A stretch of DNA of 64,000 bases from CAZFHA01 sp964518595. GTDB taxonomy: Bacteria; Bacillota; Clostridia; Saccharofermentanales; Saccharofermentanaceae. A program made the position numbers and the translations under genes. Positions 9,141-17,924 of the stretch are shown here, in pieces. Location of the stretch: the NCBI GenBank assembly GCA_964518595.1, contig CAZFHA010000005.1:62001-126000 (forward strand), read 5' to 3'. Within the stretch, counting starts at the first letter, position 1. Every line of letters starts with the position of its first letter. The notes below the pieces were generated by a model. That model ran no database searches, was not told where the DNA came from, and saw nothing but the letters and a program-made list of their open reading frames with translations.

Positions 9141-9470
9141 AGGTAAAATTTACCTTTTGACAAGCTTAGATGATTGAATTGCAATGACGGAGAAGAGTAG
9201 CCGGTCATTTCCAACACAGGGAAGGTAGATCAGAAAGATTGAGAGTCTACCCGTTGATGAAAGCCGAAGTGAAGTTCCCTCCTGAGCAGAATACCTGAAA
9301 ATATAGTAGAGTAGGGTATTCCGGAAGACTCCCCGTTATAGGAGCGAGGTATAAGAAGGCAGTAGTCTTCCGTACTGGATAGAGGACAGTATTTCTGTCG
9401 AAGATGGGTGGTACCGCGGTATATTCCGCCCCGTCGCTGTGTATTTGGCATGGCGACGGGGCGGTTTTTG
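9141..9470 (+). promoter_or_regulatory. T-box leader, probable tRNA-Phe specificity (UUC specifier)
   Basis: The T-box motif GGGTGGTACCGCG lies at 9406-9418. A GC-rich terminator follows: CCGCCCCGTCGC (9426-9437) pairs with 9453-9464, then TTTTT. Stem I shows AGAAGAGTAG (about 9191-9200) and, on the 3' side, GAAG-TTC-C then TGAGC. By register with the B. subtilis glyQS leader, TTC at 9275-9277 is the specifier, i.e. Phe. CCGTTAT of stem IIA/B is at about 9333. When uncharged tRNA-Phe binds, the antiterminator forms and the downstream shikimate/Phe/Tyr genes are transcribed. The specifier call is inference from alignment by eye; the base after it is C where a purine is usual. Confidence 0.93.
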
Positions 9471-9524
9471 CGTTATATCCTTAATAGAAATCAATATAGC
9501 TTATGATAAACGGGAGGAATAGTT

Positions 9525-10850
9525 ATGGCCAGAAGAGAGATTAAAACCTATATTTGGAATCCGGAAGCAGAGTGTATGGCGCCGGAAGCCAGACGGAACT
9601 TACAGAGTGAACGCTTGGTTTCTTGTGTTGCTTACATGTATGAAAACGTGCCTTATTATCGAGCTAAGATGAAGGCAAAGGGCATTACCCCCGGTGATAT
9701 TAAGGGAATGGATGATCTATATAAGCTTCCCTTTACTGACAAATACGATTTTAGGGATAACTATCCTTTTGGCACATTGGCTGTTCCCCGAGAAGAGATT
9801 AAGCGCTTTCATGCTTCTTCCGGTACTACCGGTCGTATGAAAGTAGTGGGTTATACTAAAAATGACATTGATCTATGGACAGAATGTCTTTGTCGTTCTA
9901 TGGCTAGAGCCGGCGTTTTGCCTGGGGATTTAGTTCATATTGCTTATGGATATGGGTTGTTTACCGGTGGGTTGGGGCCTCACTACGCTTGTGATCCCTT
10001 AGGAGCCACCGCCATTCCGGTTTCGGGCGGAAATACCGCACGTCAGATTCAAATTTTACGTGAATGGCAGCCTTCCGTAATTATGTGCACACCTTCCTAC
10101 ATGTTACATCTGGCAGGGGAAATGGAAGCCATGGGCATGGATAAAAGTGAACTGAACCTCAAGACCGGCATCTTTGGTGCTGAACCATGGACTCTTGAGA
10201 TGCGGGATCAGATTGAAGAGAAGACTGGGCTAAGAGCCTTTGATATTTATGGTTTGTCCGAAATCTGCGGACCGGGTGTGGGATGTAGCTGTGACCATTC
10301 TGATTTGATTCATCTGGAAACCGATCACTTTATTCCCGAAATCGTTGACCCGGAAACCCAGAAGCCTCTGGGCGAAGGTGAGTTAGGCGAATTGGTCTTT
10401 TCTTCTGTTACGAAGGAAGGGACGCCGCTGCTTCGATATAATACTCACGATTTGACCAGAATATATTATGATACATGTGCTTGCGGCAGAACCACTCCGC
10501 GAATGGAGAAAGTCACCGGGCGAGCCGATGATATGCTTATTATCCGTGGGGTTAATGTCTTCCCCACCCAGATCGAGGCGGTTATGCTTACCTATAGTGA
10601 AGTAGAGCCTCACTATCTAATCAAAGTTGACCGCATTAATAATTTGGATCGGATGACAGTACAGGTTGAAATGACCAGTGCCTTTTTTTCAGATTCAATA
10701 AAAGAAATTGAGACTATCGAAAAGCGCCTAGCAGCAGACATTGCTTCAGTTACGGGGGTACATGCTAAAATCAGTCTTTGTGAACCCCGAAGTCTTCCCC
10801 GTTCAGAAGGAAAAATTAAGCGAGTCTATGATGAGCGTTTTAAAGTCTAA
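9525..10850 (+). CDS. paaK: Phenylacetate-CoA ligase family, AMP-forming
   Basis: 441 residues of the PaaK branch of the ANL superfamily. The nucleotide-binding loop SSGTTGRMKVVGYT is near residue 97, the central DIYGLSEICGPG motif is near residue 244, and the C-terminal AMP-binding domain includes RADDMLIIRGVNVFPTQIE. It activates an aryl acetate (phenylacetate, possibly hydroxyphenyl- or indoleacetate) to its CoA thioester. It is the first gene after the Phe T-box and is followed by tyrA and the shikimate genes. That position suggests salvage of aryl acetates for amino acid synthesis through an arylpyruvate:ferredoxin oxidoreductase, though no iorAB genes are in the window. Confidence 0.88.
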   Translation: MARREIKTYIWNPEAECMAPEARRNLQSERLVSCVAYMYENVPYYRAKMKAKGITPGDIKGMDDLYKLPFTDKYDFRDNYPFGTLAVPREEIKRFHASSGTTGRMKVVGYTKNDIDLWTECLCRSMARAGVLPGDLVHIAYGYGLFTGGLGPHYACDPLGATAIPVSGGNTARQIQILREWQPSVIMCTPSYMLHLAGEMEAMGMDKSELNLKTGIFGAEPWTLEMRDQIEEKTGLRAFDIYGLSEICGPGVGCSCDHSDLIHLETDHFIPEIVDPETQKPLGEGELGELVFSSVTKEGTPLLRYNTHDLTRIYYDTCACGRTTPRMEKVTGRADDMLIIRGVNVFPTQIEAVMLTYSEVEPHYLIKVDRINNLDRMTVQVEMTSAFFSDSIKEIETIEKRLAADIASVTGVHAKISLCEPRSLPRSEGKIKRVYDERFKV

Positions 10851-10924
10851 GATGCGTCTTTAAGGCTATTTCTTCGTAGCCTCTGGATGTATAATTAATG
10901 ATAAAACAGTAGAGGAGGATGGCT

Positions 10925-12046
10925 GTGATAAAAGCAGAAAAGGAACATACCCCTAAAGAAAATGCTCCCTTATTCCAACGTGTTGGTATCTTAGGCCTTG
11001 GTCTTTTAGGCGGCTCCTTGGCTAAAGCGTTGCGTTTTAAAGCCCATATTCCTTCTCTGGTAGCTATGGATAAAGATCAAGCGGCCGGTGACGCGGCTAT
11101 AGCAGAAGGGGTTATTGACGCTTTCGCAGTTCCTGAAGAAGGGCTTAGTCTATTTCGTGGTTGTGATGTGTTAATTCTTTGTACTCCTATCGAGGTAATT
11201 CAAAGCTATTTACCTGAGCTCCGACGGCAAAATATCTCGATTATCACCGATGTATCTTCGGTAAAGACCCCGGTAATGGAGACAGTTGATCTGCCAAATT
11301 TTATCGGCGGACATCCCATGGCCGGTTCAGAGCGGCGGGGATATGCCTGCTCTAGGGATAGCCTTTTTGAAAATGCCATGTATGTACTTTGCTTAGGGGA
11401 TTCTTGTCAAGTTCCTGCCAACCTCTTGAAGCGTTTTGAAGCTTTGATTCGTAGCATTGGTGCCAGCCCCGAATATATGACGCCGGAGGAACATGACCGG
11501 CGGGTGGCGGTTATCTCTCACTTACCTCATTTAGCTGCCTCGGGTCTGTCGTTGACTGCGGCGGGAATGAATGATGAACAGTTAACCCGAATGGCGGCAG
11601 GTGGTTTTCGGGACATTACCAGAATTGCCTCGGCAGACCCTGGACTTTGGACTGGAATTTGCAAAGAGTCAGCCCCCTTCTTGATCCCTGTGCTGGATGA
11701 ATATATGGAACACTTGGTACGGGTGCGTCATGCCTTGGTGGATCAAAATCAAAAAATCCTGGAAGATTATTTTTCTGGGGGGGCATTCTTCCGTAACCGC
11801 CTGCCTCCTGGCGGACGGGGTGCTTTAGAAGCGGCAGCTTCTATAACTGTTTATTTGGAAGATAAACCGGGAGCCTTAGCCGTGATTACAGCACTGCTCA
11901 GTGACAATGCTATTAACATTCGCAATATGAACATTCGTAATTTCCGAGCCTATGAAGGCGGTCAGCTACTGCTGGTAATTCAAGATGGTTCCCAAGCTGA
12001 GGCGGCGTATCGTTTGCTTAAGGAGGCTGGTTATGAGTGTGAGTAA
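10925..12046 (+). CDS. tyrA: Prephenate dehydrogenase TyrA with C-terminal ACT domain
   Basis: About 373 residues. I prefer the GTG at 10925 because AGAGGAGG (10911-10918) ends directly before the ATG at 10919, which is too close, but six bases before the GTG. Rossmann motif VGILGLGLLGGSLAKAL opens the NAD(P) domain; GGHPMAGSE and SHLPHLAA are TyrA signatures. Residues about 300-373 form an ACT domain (VYLEDKPGALAVITALL), the usual site for tyrosine feedback. It oxidatively decarboxylates prephenate to 4-hydroxyphenylpyruvate. The 3' end overlaps the next gene by 14 bases, showing translational coupling. Confidence 0.93.
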   Translation: MIKAEKEHTPKENAPLFQRVGILGLGLLGGSLAKALRFKAHIPSLVAMDKDQAAGDAAIAEGVIDAFAVPEEGLSLFRGCDVLILCTPIEVIQSYLPELRRQNISIITDVSSVKTPVMETVDLPNFIGGHPMAGSERRGYACSRDSLFENAMYVLCLGDSCQVPANLLKRFEALIRSIGASPEYMTPEEHDRRVAVISHLPHLAASGLSLTAAGMNDEQLTRMAAGGFRDITRIASADPGLWTGICKESAPFLIPVLDEYMEHLVRVRHALVDQNQKILEDYFSGGAFFRNRLPPGGRGALEAAASITVYLEDKPGALAVITALLSDNAINIRNMNIRNFRAYEGGQLLLVIQDGSQAEAAYRLLKEAGYECE

Positions 12047-13400
12047 GAAGTTTGGCCTAATCGGTTACCCTTTAGGACATAGTCTGTCGCCTTACATTCA
12101 TCAGCGGATTATGGAAGCCGCCGGTTTGGCTGGGGAATACAAGCTTTACGAAGTTCCGCCGGAAAAGATGGATGCAGAAATACCGCGTCTTCTAAAAGAC
12201 TTGGACGGGTTTAATTGCACCATTCCCCATAAATTAGCTATTATGCCCTATCTTCAGAGTCTTACAGCTTCGGCAGAGCTTTGCGGTGCCGTGAATACGG
12301 TCTTTCAGGGGCAGGGCTATAATACGGATCTGGTCGGATTTTCTAAGGAAAACATTGAATTCCGAGATAAGGTTGTTTTACTTCTGGGGGTAGGCGGAGT
12401 CGCACATATGATTGCCCGGTATGCTCTCGATCAAGGGGCAAAAGAACTACTCTTGATGGCAAGAAACCAGGCCGAAGCCCAGAGGCTCAAGGCTAAGCTG
12501 GAACCCTTATTCCCCAAAGTTACCCTTCGTCTGCTGACGGATTCACAGCCGCGTAGTCAAGAAGAGTCTCTGCCGAATGTGATTATTAATGGTACACCGG
12601 TGGGGATGTGGCCAAACTATGGGCGGTTACCGGTAGATGAAAGTTGGCTGGCAGCAGGACAAGAGATTTTTGACACTATTTATAATCCGGTGGCAACATC
12701 ATTGGTGCTTAGGGGCAAGAAAGCCGGGGCTAAAGCCAAGGGCGGTTTAGGTATGCTTTTTGCCCAGGCCTTAGCGGCCCAGAAAATTTGGAACCCAGGA
12801 TTAACCTTGTCACCTGAACAAGAATCAGTGATACTAGCCGATTTAGCTCAGGAGTTGCTCCGGCGCTTTCCGGTAAAGTATGTTTTTACTGGATTTATGG
12901 GCGCAGGTAAAACCACCCTTTCCCAAGCGGTTGCCCAAGAATTGAACTTGCCGGTATGGGATTTGGATCAGGCGATCGAACAGCACTTGGGTCGAAAAGT
13001 TTCTGAGATTTTTGCCCAAGAAGGGGAAGCTTTTTTCCGCCAAAAGGAAGCCCAGCTGCTGGCAGAACTGCTGAAAAGAGAAGGCTCTGCTCTTATCTCC
13101 CTTGGCGGTGGTGCAATTGTTCAAAAAGAAGTACAAGCACTTCTGGCCAGAGAAAATGCCTTAGTAGTCTATTTGGACGCTCCTTTTTCTTGCTTGTGGC
13201 AACGGATTAATCAGGGCAATTCACGTCCACTGGTGGGGAACCAAACCGAGCCCTTAGAAACCAGGCGCCAGAAGATGCAAGAACTTTATGAAAAACGGCT
13301 GCCAATCTACCGGCAGCAGTGCGATATATCGGTAAGCACTGACTTACCTTTAAAAGCTGTAGTAAGTGAAGTTGTAAAGGCTTTGGGTTATGATTCGTAG
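12033..13400 (+). CDS. aroE-aroK: Shikimate dehydrogenase - shikimate kinase fusion (AroE-AroK)
   Basis: 455 residues from the ATG at 12033, which has AAGGAGG in front; longer upstream readings are inside tyrA. Residues 1 to about 272 are AroE (GLIGYPLGHSLSPYIH, NCTIPHK with the catalytic Lys, LLLGVGGVAHM for NADP). Residues about 284-455 are AroK (FTGFMGAGKTTL P-loop, LGGGAIV, and a lid with RPL). The two enzymes catalyse consecutive steps, dehydroshikimate to shikimate to shikimate-3-phosphate. They are separate proteins in most bacteria, so this is a real in-frame fusion with a short linker. Confidence 0.93.
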   Translation: MSVSKKFGLIGYPLGHSLSPYIHQRIMEAAGLAGEYKLYEVPPEKMDAEIPRLLKDLDGFNCTIPHKLAIMPYLQSLTASAELCGAVNTVFQGQGYNTDLVGFSKENIEFRDKVVLLLGVGGVAHMIARYALDQGAKELLLMARNQAEAQRLKAKLEPLFPKVTLRLLTDSQPRSQEESLPNVIINGTPVGMWPNYGRLPVDESWLAAGQEIFDTIYNPVATSLVLRGKKAGAKAKGGLGMLFAQALAAQKIWNPGLTLSPEQESVILADLAQELLRRFPVKYVFTGFMGAGKTTLSQAVAQELNLPVWDLDQAIEQHLGRKVSEIFAQEGEAFFRQKEAQLLAELLKREGSALISLGGGAIVQKEVQALLARENALVVYLDAPFSCLWQRINQGNSRPLVGNQTEPLETRRQKMQELYEKRLPIYRQQCDISVSTDLPLKAVVSEVVKALGYDS

Positions 13401-13476
13401 AAGCGAACCTTGAAGTTTTTATACCTAAAACACTGAGAATAGATGTAATTTATTAAGATAAGGAATGGTAAAAAAG

Positions 13477-14493
13477 ATGATTTTAGTATTAAAACCTAAT
13501 GTTTCTAAAGAAAAAGTTGAGGAGCTTTGCCGCTTTCTTCATGAGTCATACGGAGTGCAAACGAACCCGATTTATGGTTCTTCTACCACGATTCTAGGTC
13601 TGGTAGGCGATACCGGAGCTATTGAGATTGAAGCAGTGGAGATGTTGGATGAAGTGGATCGGGTGATGAAGGTACAAGAACCCTATAAACGTGCCAATCG
13701 TAAGTTCCATCCCGATAACACCATTGTTCGGATTGGTGATGTGGCGGTAGGCGGAGACAAAATTGTCGTTTGCGCCGGGCCCTGCTCCGTAGAGTCGGAA
13801 GCCCAGCTAACCGGCATTGCCGAGTCTGTTAAAGCTTCGGGAGCTTCGCTTTTGCGAGGTGGAGCTTTTAAGCCGAGAACTTCACCCTATGCGTTTCAGG
13901 GCTTAAAGGCTGAAGGATTAATGTACCTAAAAAGAGCCCGTCAACAGACAGGGCTGCCGGTGGTATCCGAGATCACCAATCCGTCCCAGTTAGAATTATT
14001 TTTGGAGTTTGTAGATGTAATTCAGGTAGGAGCCAGAAATATGCAGAACTTTGAGTTGCTTAAAGAATTAGGTAGGGTTAAGCTGCCGGTACTGCTGAAA
14101 CGTGGCTTTTCCAACTCCATTGAAGAACTTTTGATGTCGGCTGAATATATTATGTCCGGCGGAAACACCAATGTCATCCTCTGCGAACGTGGTATTCGCA
14201 CCTTTGAGACAGCCACAAGAAACACACTGGATATTAGTGCAGTTCCCATTTTGAAAGCCAAAACCCACCTGCCGGTTGTGGTTGACCCTTCCCATGCTGG
14301 GGGCATTGCTTGGCTGGTTGAACCTTTAGCCAAGGCGGCTATTGCTTCCGGAGCTGACGGGCTGATTATCGAAGTCCATAATGACCCTAAACATGCACTT
14401 TCTGACGGGCAACAATCCCTGCCACCGGAGGAATTTACCGAAGTTATGAAACGTTTGCGTCCTGTGGCAGAGGCCGTAGGTCGCACACTCTAA
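13477..14493 (+). CDS. aroF: 3-deoxy-7-phosphoheptulonate (DAHP) synthase, AroF type
   Basis: About 338 residues counted from the ATG at 13477 (MILVLKPN, the usual family start); an ATG at 13465 directly abuts AAGGA and is less likely. An N-terminal ferredoxin-like regulatory domain (about 70 residues) precedes the barrel with CAGPCSVES, LLRGGAFKPRTSPYAFQG, and PVVVDPSHAGG. This is the type I-beta form common in Bacillota. It condenses PEP and erythrose-4-phosphate, the first committed step of the pathway. The N-terminal domain is the expected site of feedback inhibition. Confidence 0.93.
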   Translation: MILVLKPNVSKEKVEELCRFLHESYGVQTNPIYGSSTTILGLVGDTGAIEIEAVEMLDEVDRVMKVQEPYKRANRKFHPDNTIVRIGDVAVGGDKIVVCAGPCSVESEAQLTGIAESVKASGASLLRGGAFKPRTSPYAFQGLKAEGLMYLKRARQQTGLPVVSEITNPSQLELFLEFVDVIQVGARNMQNFELLKELGRVKLPVLLKRGFSNSIEELLMSAEYIMSGGNTNVILCERGIRTFETATRNTLDISAVPILKAKTHLPVVVDPSHAGGIAWLVEPLAKAAIASGADGLIIEVHNDPKHALSDGQQSLPPEEFTEVMKRLRPVAEAVGRTL

Positions 14494-14537
14494 CTGGGAT
14501 CACAGATCCTATGAATAGGAAACAGGAGGAATTTACT

Positions 14538-15596
14538 ATGCCGGAGATTATGGCTAATACCAATACTGGAAACTATCCTATTTTAATTCGTACCGGGGAA
14601 CTGGCTCGGTTGGGAGATTTAGCGGCTAGTGTAGTGAAAGGGCGTAAAGCTTTTGTAGTTACCGACCAAAACGTAGCTGAACTTTACTTGGAGACTGCTG
14701 TTACTTCCTTGAAAAAAGCCGGTTTTCAGATCGCCAGTTGTACGATCCCGGCGGGAGAATCTTCGAAATCCCAAGAGCTTTTATTTCTTCTCTATGAGCA
14801 GTTTCATGGAGCAGGAATTACCCGAACAGATCTCATTATCGCCTTGGGCGGCGGTGTAGTTGGTGATTTGACCGGTTATGCGGCGGCTTCCTATCTGCGG
14901 GGCTGCCCTTTGATTCAGGTGCCTACTACCTTATTGGCTCAAGTAGATTCCTCTATTGGAGGCAAAACCGGGATTGATTTGCCCTATGGCAAGAATCTCG
15001 TGGGTGCTTTTTATCAACCCAAGGCGGTGCTGATTGATCCGGCAGTCTTATCCAGTTTATCCCGAGCCCGGATGGCCGAGGGCATGGCCGAGGTGATCAA
15101 ATATGGCTGCATTCGTGATCCACTACTTTTTGAAGCCATTGAAAAGGGCACCTACGACCTAGAATGGATTTTGGAACGCTGCGTTCGGATTAAGACCACA
15201 GTAGTTCAAAATGATGAATTTGATACCGGCGAAAGAATGATCCTGAATTTTGGTCATACTTTAGGACATGGTATTGAGAAAGTTACCGGCTTTAGTAGCA
15301 CCAGTCACGGTGAAGCGGTGGCTATCGGTATGGTCTATGCCTCTAAAATTGGCGAGGCTATGGGTATCACTCCGCCCAAAACCACGGAACGGATTTTGGA
15401 GGTGCTTAAGCGCTACCAATTGCCTACAGCTACAGATCTAGCTCCGGAAGAACTATTTGCGGCTATGTTGTCAGATAAGAAAAAACTGTCTGGGAAAATT
15501 TATTATGTGCTGCTAAAAAGTATCGGAGAAGCCATACCTGTTCCCATGCACCCAGAAGAAGTGAAAACACAATTAGTGGCTGCTTTAGCCAACTAA
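14538..15596 (+). CDS. aroB: 3-dehydroquinate synthase
   Basis: 352 residues from the ATG at 14538, chosen for CAGGAGG eight bases before it. AroB signatures include ALGGGVVGDLTGYAAA for NAD, PTTLLAQVDSSIGGKTGI, and the zinc-binding histidines in LNFGHTLGHGIEK and SHGEAVAIGM. It converts DAHP to 3-dehydroquinate. Gene spacing on both sides is short, consistent with one operon. Confidence 0.95.
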   Translation: MPEIMANTNTGNYPILIRTGELARLGDLAASVVKGRKAFVVTDQNVAELYLETAVTSLKKAGFQIASCTIPAGESSKSQELLFLLYEQFHGAGITRTDLIIALGGGVVGDLTGYAAASYLRGCPLIQVPTTLLAQVDSSIGGKTGIDLPYGKNLVGAFYQPKAVLIDPAVLSSLSRARMAEGMAEVIKYGCIRDPLLFEAIEKGTYDLEWILERCVRIKTTVVQNDEFDTGERMILNFGHTLGHGIEKVTGFSSTSHGEAVAIGMVYASKIGEAMGITPPKTTERILEVLKRYQLPTATDLAPEELFAAMLSDKKKLSGKIYYVLLKSIGEAIPVPMHPEEVKTQLVAALAN

Positions 15597-15622
15597 AATC
15601 AGCTCAGACATAAGGAATGAGG

Positions 15623-16879
15623 ATGGATATGCAGGATCTAGGGATAAAAGTACAGCCGGGATATCTACAAGGTAAGGTAACCCCACCGCTTTCAAAGAGT
15701 TTTTTACATCGGAGTTTGATTTGCGCCGCCTTGGCGGGAGATATCAGTTTAGCAGATCTAGGAACAGATGCATTATCCAATGACATTTTGGTTACTCAGG
15801 CCTGTCTGCTTAAGCTGCTTTCGCCTTCCCAAGACCCGTTAATTCTCGCTTGTCATGACTCAGGCTCTACGCTACGCTTTATGATTCCTTTGGTGGCTGC
15901 CATGGGGGTTTCTGCAACCTTAACCGGGGAGCGGCGTCTGCCTTATAGACCCTTAGGCGAGTATCGGCAGATTTTTGCCCAGCAACCTTTAACTTTGACC
16001 TTTCCGGAGGAGGGGCTCTATCTGCCCTTGAAGCTTTCGGGACATCTAAATCCCGGTACCTTTACCGTACCGGGGCATATTAGCTCCCAATATATTAGTG
16101 GGTTACTAATGGCGTTGCCGCTTTTAGAGGGTGATTCAGAGATACATCTCAGTACGGCCTTGGAGTCTGAACCCTACGTAGAGATCACTCGGGCGGTGAT
16201 GGCTGAATTCGGCATTCAGGTAGAGCGGACTTCCAAAGGCTATAGAGTGAACGGCGGACAGCATTATCAGCGTAATCGCCCATACCATTCTGAGACAGAT
16301 TACTCCCAAGCCGCCTTCTGGCTGGTAGCTAATTATTTAGGCAGTCAGGTGACGGTAGAAGGGCTACCGGCTAACTCCCTTCAAGGGGATCAAGCTATTG
16401 TTGGATTCTTAGAACAACTAAAAGCCGGTGGGCAAAGGGCAAGCTACGACCTTACTGAGACGGTGGACTTGGATTTATCTCAGTGCCCAGATTTGGCTCC
16501 GATTCTGGCAGTGGCGGCCGGAGCTACGCCTTGTCTGTCCCGCTTTGTTAAAGCTGAACGATTGCGATTAAAAGAATCGGACCGTTTAGCCGCTGTTGCA
16601 GAGCTCTTGACGAATTTGGGTATCCAAAATCAAGAAACCGAAGATGGCTTACTTATCTGGGGAAAAGCTGCGGCTGAGAATGCGGCTATTTTTCAAGGCG
16701 GAAACGTAAACTCGTATTATGACCATCGTCTGGTAATGGCGGCTGCCGTAGCTGCCACCAGAGCTACAGCACCGGTAGAAATATCCGCCTATCGGTCGGT
16801 GGATAAGTCCTATCCCCGTTTTTTTGACGATTTTAAAGCAGTAGGAGGAAGTGCCCATGAGCTCAATGTGGGGAACTAA
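15623..16879 (+). CDS. aroA: 3-phosphoshikimate 1-carboxyvinyltransferase (EPSP synthase)
   Basis: About 418 residues. Three ATGs (15617, 15623, 15629) follow AAGGA at 15612-15616; the middle one has the best spacing. Motifs: KSFLHRSLICAAL for S3P binding, DSGSTLRFMIPL in place of the usual GNSGT form, RLKESDRL and YDHRLVMAAAVA. It joins PEP to shikimate-3-phosphate. The active-site loop reads DSGSTLR, so it differs from the E. coli-like NAGTAMR. The 3' end overlaps aroC by 23 bases. Confidence 0.93.
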   Translation: MDMQDLGIKVQPGYLQGKVTPPLSKSFLHRSLICAALAGDISLADLGTDALSNDILVTQACLLKLLSPSQDPLILACHDSGSTLRFMIPLVAAMGVSATLTGERRLPYRPLGEYRQIFAQQPLTLTFPEEGLYLPLKLSGHLNPGTFTVPGHISSQYISGLLMALPLLEGDSEIHLSTALESEPYVEITRAVMAEFGIQVERTSKGYRVNGGQHYQRNRPYHSETDYSQAAFWLVANYLGSQVTVEGLPANSLQGDQAIVGFLEQLKAGGQRASYDLTETVDLDLSQCPDLAPILAVAAGATPCLSRFVKAERLRLKESDRLAAVAELLTNLGIQNQETEDGLLIWGKAAAENAAIFQGGNVNSYYDHRLVMAAAVAATRATAPVEISAYRSVDKSYPRFFDDFKAVGGSAHELNVGN

Positions 16880-17924
16880 AGTTAAGATAAGCCTATTTGG
16901 AGAATCCCATGGGAAAGGCGTCGGCATTGTCATTGATGGTTTGCCGGCGGGTGTACCCTTGGATCTGGAAGCAATTAAAGAACACGTCAAGCGCCGGGCT
17001 CCGGGGCGAACACCCTGGTCTACTAAGCGCGATGAAAAAGATATCTTTACCATTCAAAGCGGCTTTTACCAAGGTAAAACCACTGGGACGCCTTTGTGTG
17101 CCATTATTCCCAATACCGACACCCGTTCTCAAGACTATGCAGAATTGGTCAAAAAACCTCGGCCGGGGCATGCGGATTTAACCGGCATGGCTCGCTATAA
17201 CGGTGCTAATGATCCCCGGGGAGGCGGACATTTCTCCGCTCGCGTTATGGCACCCTTTACCTTTGCCGGTGGTGTGTGTCTGGAAATTTTAAAACAGCGT
17301 GGCATCTTGATACGGGGACACATATATGAGATTGCCGGTATTTTAGATACGCCCTATGATCCGCTTCATTTGCCTGACTCGGTGGCTGAAAAAATTTTAC
17401 CCGTCTTAGATGATAGCCAAGGGGAAAAAATGATCCAGTTGATCGAAACTGCCAGAATGGACTTAGATTCCGTAGGTGGTGTAGTAGAAGTTATGGCGAC
17501 GGGTTTTCCAGCCGGACTGGGACGCCCCCTCTTTGATAACATTGAAAGTAAACTGGCCTCCTTGTTTTTCGGTATTCCAGCCGTTAAAGGTGTGGAGTTT
17601 GGCCGTGGTTTTGCGGTTAAAGATTTCCGGGGCTCAGAGAACAATGATTCGCCCCGTATTACTCCGGAAGGCATTCGCTTGGCTAGTAATAATGGTGGCG
17701 GTATTGAGGGTGGCATTTCTAATGGTATGCCGATCATTGCCCGTTGTGCTTTCAAACCAACCTCTTCCATCTCCAAATCCCAACCAACCATTAATCTTGA
17801 AACCATGGAGAATGATACACTGAATTTAGTGGGGCGCCATGACCCCTGTGTTGTTCCCCGGGCTGTACCCATTGTTGAAAGTGCTATGGCCTTGGCGCTA
17901 CTAGACATAATGGAGGAAGGCTAA
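16857..17924 (+). CDS. aroC: Chorismate synthase
   Basis: About 355 residues from the ATG at 16857, preceded by AGGAGG. Signatures: FGESHGKGVGIVIDGLPAG at the start, then RPGHADLTG, RGGGHFSAR, SNNGGGIEGGISNG, and RHDPCVVPRAVPI. The FMN-dependent enzyme removes phosphate from EPSP to give chorismate. It overlaps both aroA (upstream) and the next gene (one base, TAATG), so translation of the three is coupled. Confidence 0.95.
   Translation: MSSMWGTKVKISLFGESHGKGVGIVIDGLPAGVPLDLEAIKEHVKRRAPGRTPWSTKRDEKDIFTIQSGFYQGKTTGTPLCAIIPNTDTRSQDYAELVKKPRPGHADLTGMARYNGANDPRGGGHFSARVMAPFTFAGGVCLEILKQRGILIRGHIYEIAGILDTPYDPLHLPDSVAEKILPVLDDSQGEKMIQLIETARMDLDSVGGVVEVMATGFPAGLGRPLFDNIESKLASLFFGIPAVKGVEFGRGFAVKDFRGSENNDSPRITPEGIRLASNNGGGIEGGISNGMPIIARCAFKPTSSISKSQPTINLETMENDTLNLVGRHDPCVVPRAVPIVESAMALALLDIMEEG

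Noticed and set aside
9157..9162. Second TTGACA upstream of the T-box
   Set aside because: No good -10 follows (TGCAAT at 17 bases), while the pair at 9106-9134 is better and leaves room for stem I.
14022..14486. 154-codon frame on the minus strand
   Set aside because: Antisense shadow of aroF with no ribosome site.
17366..17908. 180-codon frame on the minus strand
   Set aside because: It lies inside aroC, whose motifs are unmistakable; the antisense frame has no ribosome site and no recognisable product.
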